From assembly GCA_000154345.1 (NCBI GenBank), contig DS480348.1, positions 62,001 to 126,000 on the forward strand: 64,000 nt of DNA. Reading direction: 5' to 3'. A model generated the notes under the pieces. That model worked only from the letters and a program-made list of their open reading frames with translations, made no database searches and was not told the DNA's origin. This document shows, in pieces, positions 33,880 through 41,998 of the stretch. The first letter of the stretch is position 1, and each line of letters opens with the position of its first letter. Position numbers and translations under genes: made by a program. Source of the DNA: [Clostridium] leptum DSM 753 (lineage in GTDB: Bacteria; Bacillota; Clostridia; Oscillospirales; Acutalibacteraceae).

Positions 33880-35115
33880 ATGAAGCTTACGAAGGAACAG
33901 GAGGATATCCTGAACGGTAAAGAGGGCGAATTTAAACAGGGGCTCATGAGGCTGCTGGTGGATTGGGGTACCGCTATGAAAGCGGAGAGAATGGTTCCGG
34001 TTACCAATGTGCAGCCCAATAATTTGAACATCCCCGGCAGCAACCTGGCCGATACCTACAAAAGCCTTGATGATATTATGGCAGGAGTGCTGGATCAATG
34101 TTCTTATTGTGCGAAGGTAAAGGCCACTACCCATATCAGCACCTGTAATATTGAGCTGCCTGGACTGGATTCCAAAATCCCGGCGTACGCGAAAAAAATG
34201 ATCGACGCTACCAGGCCCAACGGATTGGTGCTGACCTGGAGCTGTACCCCTTACCTGATCAGCAACGTTCCAATGCCCGGCGAGCGCTGCTGCTGGACGG
34301 AATCTCACGCCGTGATCTTTATTAATTCCATGCTGGGAGCCAGATCTACCCGAAACGGCGCGGAATCCTCCTATGCGGCCGCGATTTTGGGGATTGCTCC
34401 GGAGTTCGGCGTGATGCTGGATGAGGGCAGAAAAGGGAATCTGATCATTGACATTCAAACAGAACTTGAGGATCCCATTGAGTGGGGCGCCCTGGGCTAT
34501 TTTATCGGAAAAAAAGCGGATCTGCGGATTCCTGTAATCACCGGAGGCCATCCAATCTCCATTGAGGCGGCCCAGCAGCTTTGCTCGGCTATGGCATCCT
34601 CCGGCGGCGTCACCATGTTCCATATGGTGGGAGTCACCCCGGAGGCGCGGACCCTGAAAGACGCGGTCGGCGACGTGATCCCGGAGGAACGCTATGTGTT
34701 CGGTAAAAAAGAGCTTGAGGAAACCATCGAAAGCCTGCGGGAATTCCATGACGAGAAGGTTGATTTCGTCTATTTGGGCTGTCCTCATACGACGCTGTAC
34801 AAAATTGCTAAAATCTCTCAAATGCTGGAGGGAAAGAAAATCCATAAGGATGTCTATTTTGAACTGTATACTCAATATGGTATTCGTGAAAACGCGAGAA
34901 GGCTGGGTTATATCGATGTGATCGAAAAAGCGGGCGGTAAGGTATATGTGGACACCTGCTCCTGCAATATGGACTATTTAAACAATCGTACCATGCTGAC
35001 AGATTCTGTCAAACAAGCCCATTACGCCAGAGGAACCATTAACAGCCGGGCCGCTCTGGAGACTACGGAGAATTGTGTGAAAGCTGCAATAGAGGGTAGG
35101 TGGTCTGCGAAATGA
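33880..35115 (+). CDS. Aconitase X large (catalytic) subunit
   Basis: A 411-aa AcnX_L-type hydro-lyase subunit of the aconitase superfamily. Recognisable blocks are LTKEQEDILNGKEGEFKQGLMRLLVDWG at the N-terminus, HISTCNIELPG, TWSCTPYL, ESHAVIFINSMLGARSTRNG, ITGGHPIS, LGCPHTTLYKIAKI and VDTCSCNM. Several of the conserved-looking cysteines (SCTPYL, GCPH, DTCSC) are candidates for iron-sulfur ligands. Known AcnX enzymes dehydrate cis-3-hydroxy-L-proline in bacteria or mevalonate 5-phosphate in archaea. The sugar context here suggests a different hydroxy acid. ATG 33880 follows AAAGGAG; the longer frame is rejected. Confidence 0.9.
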   Translation: MKLTKEQEDILNGKEGEFKQGLMRLLVDWGTAMKAERMVPVTNVQPNNLNIPGSNLADTYKSLDDIMAGVLDQCSYCAKVKATTHISTCNIELPGLDSKIPAYAKKMIDATRPNGLVLTWSCTPYLISNVPMPGERCCWTESHAVIFINSMLGARSTRNGAESSYAAAILGIAPEFGVMLDEGRKGNLIIDIQTELEDPIEWGALGYFIGKKADLRIPVITGGHPISIEAAQQLCSAMASSGGVTMFHMVGVTPEARTLKDAVGDVIPEERYVFGKKELEETIESLREFHDEKVDFVYLGCPHTTLYKIAKISQMLEGKKIHKDVYFELYTQYGIRENARRLGYIDVIEKAGGKVYVDTCSCNMDYLNNRTMLTDSVKQAHYARGTINSRAALETTENCVKAAIEGRWSAK

Positions 35116-35528
35116 AAAAGACAATTATTAAAGCGAGATGCATCTCTCCGGGCGTCGCGGAGGGCGAGGCGCTGGTGAGCAAGAGCAGAATTTCCTTCTG
35201 GGGCGGCGCCGACGTTATGAAGGGAATTTTTACGGAAAGAGGCCATGAGCTGGAAAATTGCTCCTTTAAGGATAAGATTCTGGTGTTTCAGTCCACGAAA
35301 GGTTCTTCCGGAACCAGCGGTATGCTGAAATGGAGCAAAATTAACGGCGTGGCTCCCAGAGCCTTTATCAATTCCGATCTGGATGCCTTGGCGGTGCTGA
35401 GCTGCGTCGCCTGCAAATTTCCTATGGTTGCCGAGCCGGAGGAGGATGTGTTCTCCATCATCAAAACCGGGGATTGGGTCAAGGTTGATGCGACCAACGG
35501 GATCATAGAGGTAACCCATAAGGAATAG
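35112..35528 (+). CDS. Aconitase X small (swivelling, DUF126) subunit
   Basis: A 138-aa AcnX_S subunit. CISPGVAEGEALVSKSRISFWGG, SFKDKILVFQSTKGSSGTSGML with the family Ser-rich active-site loop, LDALAVLSCVACKFPMV and GDWVKVDATNGIIEV are all standard. ATG 35112 overlaps the large-subunit stop by 4 bp (ATGA), so the two are translated as a stoichiometric pair. In aconitase-type enzymes the swivelling domain closes over the active site of the large subunit. Confidence 0.92.
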   Translation: MKKTIIKARCISPGVAEGEALVSKSRISFWGGADVMKGIFTERGHELENCSFKDKILVFQSTKGSSGTSGMLKWSKINGVAPRAFINSDLDALAVLSCVACKFPMVAEPEEDVFSIIKTGDWVKVDATNGIIEVTHKE

Positions 35529-35717
35529 AGGAAAATGAACCTGCCCGGCCTTGAAAACCGGAGCAGAACTGACTGAGGCCGCGTAATGCATAAAGAATGA
35601 AGGCCTCCGGCCTGCGAAAAAGCCGGAAAATGTGTATAGAGGCTGTGCGGCAAAGCCGGGCGCGAAAAACTAGAAGGAAATCGAACCGATGCCATAGGAA
35701 AGAACGGGAGGGATTTT

Positions 35718-36593
35718 ATGCGGAACGATCAGGCGATAAAGTTTAAGAACCTGAAAAGAGGGCAGTTTCTTCATTCCAACTTTCTCTATACCGATTATAC
35801 CTTGGATTATACCTTGGCTTCTCTGGAACGCATTGGCGCCAAAAAACTGGAATTCTACGGCGCGGAACCGCATTTGTGCTTTTACGATTTGACCTACGGG
35901 GATATGGCGGGATTCAAGCGGAAGCTGGATCGTCACGGCCTTAGTATCGTGGAGATCAATCCAGAATGCTGCACCTATCCCAACAATCTGGCTTCCAAGG
36001 ATCCTGTCACCCGCCTTCGTTCCTTCCGATACTTTGAAAATGTGATTCATACGGCGGGAGTGATCGGGGCAGCCACAGTGGTAATGTGTCCAGGAAGCGC
36101 CCGAAAGGATGAAGATCCGGAGGAAGCGTGGAAGCTGGCGGCAGATTCCATGAGCAGGCTCGCTGATATCGCGGAAACGGAAGGAATCACCATTGTGATG
36201 GAGGCGACCACCCGGAATTATACGGTGACCACGGATCATAGAAGGATGAAGCGGTTCCTGGACGCCTGCGGGAAAGATAACCTGGGAGTTGTGGTGGATC
36301 TAATGTGCCTGGCCCAAACCGGCGAGACGGCGCAGGATGCCTATGACGCCTGTGGCAAAGACAAGATCCGTTCCGTCCATTATAGAGACGGGGCGCTTCT
36401 CGAAACGGGCTCATGGGCCAACCGTGTCCCGGGAGAAGGCACCCTGAGCCTGGACGCCGACCTACAGGTATTCGATGAGCAGGAGTATCAGGGCTATTTC
36501 GGAAGTGAAATCCGCTGGAGTACGGACCCGGATCTGAATACGCCGGAACTGGTCTGCAAAAAAATTCAGGATTGGATTGATCTGCATTTTTGA
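35718..36593 (+). CDS. Sugar phosphate isomerase/epimerase (TIM barrel), rightward copy
   Basis: A 291-aa AP-endonuclease-2-like TIM barrel. LDYTLASLERIGAKKLEFYG, IVEINPECCTYPNN, VVMCPGSARKDEDPEEAWK, VMEATTRNYTVTTDHRRM with the metal Glu, GVVVDLMCLAQTGE (Asp), SVHYRDG (His) and a late GSEIRWS (Glu) give the usual metal site. It is distinct in sequence from the leftward copy. ATG 35718 follows GGAGGG. The 190-bp gap before it has no gene. Confidence 0.87.
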   Translation: MRNDQAIKFKNLKRGQFLHSNFLYTDYTLDYTLASLERIGAKKLEFYGAEPHLCFYDLTYGDMAGFKRKLDRHGLSIVEINPECCTYPNNLASKDPVTRLRSFRYFENVIHTAGVIGAATVVMCPGSARKDEDPEEAWKLAADSMSRLADIAETEGITIVMEATTRNYTVTTDHRRMKRFLDACGKDNLGVVVDLMCLAQTGETAQDAYDACGKDKIRSVHYRDGALLETGSWANRVPGEGTLSLDADLQVFDEQEYQGYFGSEIRWSTDPDLNTPELVCKKIQDWIDLHF

Positions 36594-36973
36594 GAGGCAG
36601 TGACTGGTTTTACCACATTGGCAACTGCCATGCCTGTGAAAAAGCTGCTGACAGGGGCTTTTCCTGAAAGGGTAAGGCCCCTGCCCTTTAGCGCTTGGAT
36701 TTTGTGAGAAACAGATCTCTGAAGCAATAGGAAGGGGCACAGGCACCTTCTATTGAGCGTAGGACTATAGGAACCATTAGCCGTTTGAAGGAGGAACCGG
36801 CGGCTTTTTGTCTCCGGCATGTCAGCCTGGAAAGCCGGATTTCACAAGACGGCTAAGCAATAGAGAAATAAACGGCTGGCGCTCTGTGTGGCATGACGGC
36901 TCTTAAATGAAAGAATAAAGAAAACCGGTCCGGACAACCGGCCGAAAGACCCAGCAGATAGGAGGAGTTTCTG
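36594..36973. other. 380-bp spacer between epimerase and flavoprotein genes
   Basis: No supported gene. Several GCCGG-containing short inverted repeats occur, and near 36930 CCGGTCCGGACAACCGG loosely recalls the regulator palindrome core CGGTCCG. No convincing promoter. Confidence 0.4.
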
Positions 36974-38593
36974 ATGATCAAGCTATATACGGATGTTTTG
37001 GTTGTGGGCGGCGGGGCAGCCGGCTTAAAAGCGGCGCTGACCGCGGCGGACCGGGGCGTCCAGGTTATCCTGGCGGTGAATTATCCCTACAGCGGATCCA
37101 CATTTTATGCCAATTCCCCGGAATGGGGGCTCACCTGCGCCCGAGATGAGGCAGACGTAGAGGCGCTTTATCAGGATATTATCCATGCCTCCCACGGCTG
37201 TCTGAATCCGGTGCTGGCGCGCCGGATGGCAGAGGAATCCCGACAGGGCTTCGAGGAACTGAAGGGCTACGGCCTGGAGTTTACAAACAGTAAGGATATC
37301 GGTATGGTGAGCTGCTTTGGCAAGACAGCGAGAGGCGGAGTGCTGAATGATTTAAACCAGGCGGTAGACGCTTATCAAGAGCAGATTGAGGCTCGGCCCA
37401 AACTCAAGGTGGTATCCGGGATTACCGCTTTTACTCTGGTGATGAAGGAAGGCGCCTGCCGGGGCGTGATCGGCTTTCAAAAGGACGGAGAGATCACAGT
37501 CCTCTTGGCTTCAGCTACTGTTCTGGCCTGCGGTGGCGGGGAAAACCTATATCAGTATTCCTATGCGGTAGGGCCCTTAAACGGAAGCGCTTACGCTATG
37601 GCGGCCCGCCATGGCGCGAGAATCGTAAATTTGGAATTTGTCCAGTTCATCAACGCCACGCTGGAGCCGGCAGGAGGACTCAACTACTTTCAAGGGGCGT
37701 TTGCCGCCGCGAAAAGCTTTACCAACCGCTCAGGGGAGCGATTTTTGGAAAAATATCTTCCCAGGGGCTGCACTGCGGAGGAATGTATGAAGCTTCGCAG
37801 CTCCCACGGCCCGTTTTCCTCTGAAGATGTTTCCAAATATTTCGATATTGCGGTAGCCGCGGAAGGCGGGGCTGTGATCGTCAGCGACCTGAAAAAGCTG
37901 GAGGCGCCTGAGTTTACCTCCTGGAAAAAATTTCTCACCGGCTCCCACTATCCCTTTGATACGCCGATGACGATTTATCCCCACGCCCATGCCTTCAACG
38001 GCGGGATTTTGGCGGGAAACGATATTATTACGGATATCCCCGGCCTGTACGCAGCCGGAGAATCCATGGGTGGCTGCCACGGCGCCAACCGTATGGGAGG
38101 AAACGCTATCATGGCGGCCCAGGTATTTGGAAAGCTTTCCGCCAACGCGGCGGCAGATTACGCGAAAGCAAGGGGAAATACCGACGACGTGACCAGTGAG
38201 GAAAGCCTTGCGATGATCGAGCAGGCCTGCTATTCTAAGGAGAGACAGGGAAAAATGCCTCCCGAAAAGGCTATGGAGGCCGTTCAAAAAATCGTCCAAA
38301 AAGCAGCGTTCCTGGAAAGAACGGAAGAAAAGCTTAACGAGGGTATCCGTAGTCTGGAACGGCTTCGGGAAGCGTACGCTCCTATGGCGTTTTTGGATAC
38401 GCCTCAGGCGGCCTCCGCGTTTTCCACATACAATGCGGTCTGCTCCGCGCTTTTAATGCTGACCGCTATGCGGGAGCGCAGAGAAACCCGGGGTGCACAT
38501 CTGCGTCTGGATTACCCTGAAAAAACAGACGGAAATATGCGATATGTAACTTTCCGGCCTTCGGGAGAGGTAGCCTTTGGCCCAGTAAGATGA
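36974..38593 (+). CDS. FAD-dependent oxidoreductase, fumarate reductase/succinate dehydrogenase flavoprotein-like
   Basis: A 539-aa flavoprotein. Dinucleotide-binding motif VLVVGGGAAGLKAALTAADRG at residues ~8-28, a short STFYANSPEWG flavin loop in the FRD/NadB position, ATVLACGGG, and the second FAD signature GANRMGGNAIMAAQVFGK near residue 375. The C-terminal helical domain is shortened relative to FrdA. The family oxidises or reduces C-C bonds next to carboxylates, or alpha-hydroxy/amino acids. Acting beside AcnX it may reduce or oxidise the dehydrated intermediate. ATG follows TAGGAGG. Confidence 0.85.
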   Translation: MIKLYTDVLVVGGGAAGLKAALTAADRGVQVILAVNYPYSGSTFYANSPEWGLTCARDEADVEALYQDIIHASHGCLNPVLARRMAEESRQGFEELKGYGLEFTNSKDIGMVSCFGKTARGGVLNDLNQAVDAYQEQIEARPKLKVVSGITAFTLVMKEGACRGVIGFQKDGEITVLLASATVLACGGGENLYQYSYAVGPLNGSAYAMAARHGARIVNLEFVQFINATLEPAGGLNYFQGAFAAAKSFTNRSGERFLEKYLPRGCTAEECMKLRSSHGPFSSEDVSKYFDIAVAAEGGAVIVSDLKKLEAPEFTSWKKFLTGSHYPFDTPMTIYPHAHAFNGGILAGNDIITDIPGLYAAGESMGGCHGANRMGGNAIMAAQVFGKLSANAAADYAKARGNTDDVTSEESLAMIEQACYSKERQGKMPPEKAMEAVQKIVQKAAFLERTEEKLNEGIRSLERLREAYAPMAFLDTPQAASAFSTYNAVCSALLMLTAMRERRETRGAHLRLDYPEKTDGNMRYVTFRPSGEVAFGPVR

Positions 38594-38796
38594 AAGTAAA
38601 TAAGGGCTAAAGAGTCTGAGAACGAAAAGCATAGTTTTAAATGCCGGCTTACGTCCGCCGCAAACAGGCAAAGCGGGCTAAAAAGGCGGAGTCATTAAAA
38701 TGCGAAAGCATCAATAAGAGTCGGCCCAAAAACATAAGAAAATTGCTTGTCAATGTCTAGAAATGTTTTACGGGGCGCAAAACGGCTGAGAAGGAA

Positions 38797-39729
38797 GTGG
38801 TTTGTATTAAGATTCTGTGTGTCGGATTGATGGTTTGTGACTTAATGGTAAAACCAGTGACGGAGCAGGCGCTCCGAGAGGATACGTCCCCAGCGGAGAT
38901 GATCCGTATGCAGGTAGGCGGCGACGCGTTTAATGTGGCGTCAAACTTGGCGGCGCTGGGAGTCGAAACAGCACTGTACAGCGCTGTAGGCCGGGATGCT
39001 TTCGGGGATTTTGCTTTGGCTTATGCAGAGAAGTTGGGTGTTCCTGCGCAGTGGATTCAAAAAACAGACAGCCCAACTTCCGTTACAGCCGTGCTGATCC
39101 ATCCCGATGGGGAACGAAATTTTGTGGTGCAGAAAGGGGCAAGCCAGCAGCTTCGCGAGGAGGAAATCAGCGATGAATTATTAAAAGCTTATGATATGAT
39201 CTATATTGGCAGCGCCTGCGGGCTTCCCGAATTGGAGGGAGAAAGCCTGACGCGTTTACTAAAAAGGGCTAAAGATTTGGGCCGGCTGACCGCTATGGAT
39301 ATTACGGGAGAGGCCTTGCAGGAGAAAGCTTCTCAGCTTCTGCCCGCTTTGGCGCTGTTGGATTATTTCCTTCCCAGCTCTTACGAAGCCATGGAGCTTT
39401 CTGGAGAAAAGACGCCGGAGGCTGCAGCGGCTTACTTTCATCGGCATGGTGTGCCGGTGGCGGTGATTAAATTGGGCAAACAGGGGGCCTTGCTTTCTGA
39501 CGGCAGAAAGCAGAAAAGATTTTCCGCCTATGAGGGGCCGGTGATTGATACTACCGGCGCGGGAGATGCCTTTGTGTCCGGCTTTTTAGCTGGAATTAGC
39601 AGAGAAAAGGAGCTCTCGGATTGTGTAAGGCTGGGAAACGGTGCCGGAACCCTATGTGTTGGAAAAGTAGGCGCTTCCGGAACACTGCCGGCTTTTAAGG
39701 AATTATCAGCTTTTATTGGCAGCGACTGA
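38797..39729 (+). CDS. PfkB/ribokinase-family sugar kinase
   Basis: A 310-aa kinase that phosphorylates a sugar or sugar acid with ATP. QVGGDAFNVASNLAALGVETALYSAVGRDAFGD is the first PfkB signature region, GKQGALLSDG the ATP side, and DTTGAGDAFVSGFLAG the second signature with catalytic Asp. The first canonical start is GTG 38797, but it abuts AAGGAA. ATT at 38806 (IKILCVGLMV) has better spacing, so initiation at a rare AUU is possible. Its product would suit the class II aldolase or KDG-type aldolase of the leftward arm. 203 bp separate it from the flavoprotein gene. Confidence 0.87.
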   Translation: MVCIKILCVGLMVCDLMVKPVTEQALREDTSPAEMIRMQVGGDAFNVASNLAALGVETALYSAVGRDAFGDFALAYAEKLGVPAQWIQKTDSPTSVTAVLIHPDGERNFVVQKGASQQLREEEISDELLKAYDMIYIGSACGLPELEGESLTRLLKRAKDLGRLTAMDITGEALQEKASQLLPALALLDYFLPSSYEAMELSGEKTPEAAAAYFHRHGVPVAVIKLGKQGALLSDGRKQKRFSAYEGPVIDTTGAGDAFVSGFLAGISREKELSDCVRLGNGAGTLCVGKVGASGTLPAFKELSAFIGSD

Positions 39730-39775
39730 TTTACAGCAATATGAAAAGTACGCTTTATAGAAAGAAGCGGCGCGC

Positions 39776-39820
39776 AAAAACCGCCTTTCTGCATCACAGC
39801 AGAAGGGCGGTTTTTGTTTT
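39776..39820 (+). terminator. Terminator after the kinase gene
   Basis: A 17-bp stem with one G-T pair (39776-39792 with 39799-39815) ending in TTTTTGTTTT. It closes the rightward cargo unit before the recombinase region. Confidence 0.9.
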
Positions 39821-40137
39821 GCGCTATTCGGTGAAACGCTTAACGGATCAAACACTAAAAACCCTGCCTGAACAGGGGTGCTCAAAAGAGAAAGCACATG
39901 ATGCATAATTTTTTATGGTTAATAATTGACCATTGTTTGGCACCATCCAGCACCTTTTATGTCACAGCGGGTCTGCGGGTAGGAATGTATGAGGGTATAA
40001 AAGGGCGGATGCCTTTCAATAAGCTGTAAAGCATACACCAAGCTTCCATATATGATAAGATAGCGGGTATGATTCGCATCGGCCGGCTAACATCTTTTCA
40101 TATTCATTTGCATATCCATTAATGGAGGTGAAAGGTT
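39821..40137. other. Upstream region of the recombinase operon
   Basis: 317 bp without a gene. No good sigma-A promoter is visible. CATACACC at 40032-40039 resembles a sigma-E -10 (CATACA-T), but I could not pair it with a convincing -35. Expression in the mother cell would be expected here. Confidence 0.4.
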
Positions 40138-40332
40138 TTGGAGAGCGCGCAGCGAGAATTAGTCAATGTTCTGCTAAAGGTTATTTTTTCCCAGGGACTT
40201 ATATCAAGAACTACCTATTCTGAAGCGATAAATTTAGTGTATTCTGTAATGGATTTTTCAGAGCTGTTACGGTATCCTGTGTGCTTAACAAAGGAGGCAA
40301 GAGCACATGAATGTACTCAAGATACGCAATGA
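40138..40332 (+). CDS. Small SHOCT-like protein co-encoded with the recombinase
   Basis: A 64-aa frame starting TTG 40138 behind GGAGGTGAAAGG. LVNVLLKVIFSQGLISRTTYSEAINLVYSVM has the short bihelical look of the SHOCT-like proteins that often precede Firmicutes large serine recombinases. It overlaps the recombinase start by 26 bp, so translation is probably coupled. A role as accessory or directionality factor is inference only. Confidence 0.6.
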   Translation: MESAQRELVNVLLKVIFSQGLISRTTYSEAINLVYSVMDFSELLRYPVCLTKEARAHECTQDTQ

Positions 40333-41998
40333 AATGAGAAACGGAAAGTCAATCTTCGATATGCCGTTACGCGTAACTTTTTATGCAAGGGTTTCCACAG
40401 ATAAGGACGAACAGCTGAACAGTCTGGAGAATCAGATACAATATTACACTGACTTGATTCAGTCGAAAGTAAGCTGGACCTATATTCCAGGATACATCGA
40501 CGAGGGAATCAGTGGGACGAGTACAAAAAAGCGGGATAGCTTCCTTCAAATGATAGAAGATGCCAAAGCAGGACGCTTTGATTTTATCATTACAAAGGAG
40601 ATATCCCGCTTTTCCCGTTCTACTTTGGATAGTATCCAGTATACGCAGGAATTGCTGGAGCATAATGTCGGAGTGCTTTTTCAAAATGACAATATTAATA
40701 CTCTGGATCCGGACAGCGAATTCCGGCTGGTAGTTATGGCCGGGGTTGCACAGGACGAAGTGCGGAAATTATCCGAGAGGTTAAAATTCGGCTTCCGGCA
40801 GGCTATCAAAAACGGTCATGTATTGGGTAACGATAAATTATGGGGATATGACAAAAAAGACTGCATCCTTACAATAAATGAGTCAGAGGCAAAGGCTGTC
40901 CGACGAATTTTCGACCTCTATGCCAATCAGAAAATGGGTATCCGGAGGATTTCTCAAAAGTTATATGATGAGGGATTTACCAGCCGGCGTGGAAACGCCT
41001 TCAACGTACTAACGATCCGGCATATCCTGGAAAACCCAAAATATAAAGGATGGTACTGTGCCAACAAATCTCAGACTGTGGATTACCGCAGCAAAAGAAA
41101 AATTTTCCTGGAGGAAGACGAATGGATTATGTATCCTGATCCCTCCATCCCTGCGATTGTATCGGAAGAATTGTGGGACCGGGCCAACGCTCTCTACAAG
41201 CGGCGCCGCCAGCAAATGCTGTCTCACCAGAATGCTGCCGAGTTTCATAATCGATATCCGTATAGCGGAAAAATCATATGTGAGGAACATGGCACCAGCT
41301 TTCATAGGCAAGTACGGAAAAGCATGAAAGGAGAAAAAGAAGCCTGGCAATGCCGGGTGTACCGGAATCGTGGGCGAGCAGGCTGCTCTGCTCCGCAGCT
41401 GTTGACCGAAGAATTGGATCAGATCATGGCACGAATATTTGACCAGCTGGCTCAGGATAAGCAAGCCATTGTGGAGGCAGTGGTCAAAATCATTCGTTCC
41501 GTTCCTAACGAACTCGATTATCAGCAGGATATCAGACGAATTGCAGAGGAAATTTCCGCTATCATTTGGAAAAAGGACCGTTTACTGGAAATGAGCATAG
41601 AGAGGGCGCTTTCTACAACGGAATTTAAGCAGCGCAATGAAAGGTTCAACCAGCAGCTCCAAGAACTGGAGAGACAAAAAAGAAGTCTTGAATTGGAAAA
41701 GGATAAAAGTAAAATCTCTGTAGATCAATTAAGTAAAATCAAAACTGCTCTGGAAGAGGAAATCACCTTTCAGAATGGAATCAATTCCGCTTTGGTGACC
41801 ACTATCCTGGATCATATTGTGGTCAAAAAGGACTCTACCCGAGAGGTAATGCGTTTGGATATCCATTTAAAATTAGGTGAGCCCTATGAGGCCATTATTG
41901 ATCGTAAAAATTCCTCCTTCAGCTTCAACCGTCTAAAAAATATTATTCCAGCCAAAGCGATCAGGATGACTTGGTCTCCATCGGTACCATTGGGTTGA
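40307..41998 (+). CDS. spoIVCA: Large serine recombinase of the skin element (SpoIVCA type)
   Basis: A 563-aa site-specific recombinase expected to excise the element and rebuild sigK. Resolvase domain: FYARVSTDKDEQ with nucleophile Ser30, and KEISRFSRSTLD. Recombinase domain: YANQKMGIRRISQKLYDEGFTSRRGNAF, ILENPKYKGWY. A zinc-ribbon region reads YSGKIICEEHG...CRVYRNRGRAGC, with His in place of one usual Cys, and a long coiled coil follows. Start ATG 40307 after AAAGGAGG. Unusually, the frame crosses attR and takes its last ~19 codons from the sigK 3' half in another frame. After excision the circular form would have a different tail. Confidence 0.95.
   Translation: MNVLKIRNEMRNGKSIFDMPLRVTFYARVSTDKDEQLNSLENQIQYYTDLIQSKVSWTYIPGYIDEGISGTSTKKRDSFLQMIEDAKAGRFDFIITKEISRFSRSTLDSIQYTQELLEHNVGVLFQNDNINTLDPDSEFRLVVMAGVAQDEVRKLSERLKFGFRQAIKNGHVLGNDKLWGYDKKDCILTINESEAKAVRRIFDLYANQKMGIRRISQKLYDEGFTSRRGNAFNVLTIRHILENPKYKGWYCANKSQTVDYRSKRKIFLEEDEWIMYPDPSIPAIVSEELWDRANALYKRRRQQMLSHQNAAEFHNRYPYSGKIICEEHGTSFHRQVRKSMKGEKEAWQCRVYRNRGRAGCSAPQLLTEELDQIMARIFDQLAQDKQAIVEAVVKIIRSVPNELDYQQDIRRIAEEISAIIWKKDRLLEMSIERALSTTEFKQRNERFNQQLQELERQKRSLELEKDKSKISVDQLSKIKTALEEEITFQNGINSALVTTILDHIVVKKDSTREVMRLDIHLKLGEPYEAIIDRKNSSFSFNRLKNIIPAKAIRMTWSPSVPLG
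41935..41940 (+). other. Right attachment junction of the skin element (attR)
   Basis: AAA AAA in the sigK frame, partner of AAG AAT at 20082-20087. It lies inside the recombinase coding sequence. Confidence 0.75.

Larger units (their letters stand above)
20086..41939. mobile_element. Skin-type intervening element in sigK carrying a carbohydrate catabolic island (~21.85 kb)
   Basis: Everything between the two sigK halves. It has a serine recombinase and small accessory ORF at the right end, an HTH regulator at the left end, and about 18 kb of sugar-transport and sugar-conversion genes. I see no phage structural, lysis or replication genes. By analogy with B. subtilis and Clostridioides difficile skin, it would be excised only in the sporulating mother cell and retained in the forespore, so the genome stays intact in the germline. 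Confidence 0.9.

Noticed and set aside
33429..33920. 163-aa reading frame between the isomerase and AcnX genes
   Set aside because: Overlaps both neighbours, lacks a ribosome site and shows no domain.
20086..41939. Skin element as an ordinary prophage
   Set aside because: No capsid, tail, terminase, lysis or replication genes are recognisable between the junctions.
20074..41947. 8-bp direct repeat ATATTATT at 20074-20081 and 41940-41947 as the skin crossover site
   Set aside because: Recombination there would join the sigK halves out of frame (it would read HIIPAKAIRM), so the in-frame AAG.AA/AAA.AA alignment a few bases away is preferred.
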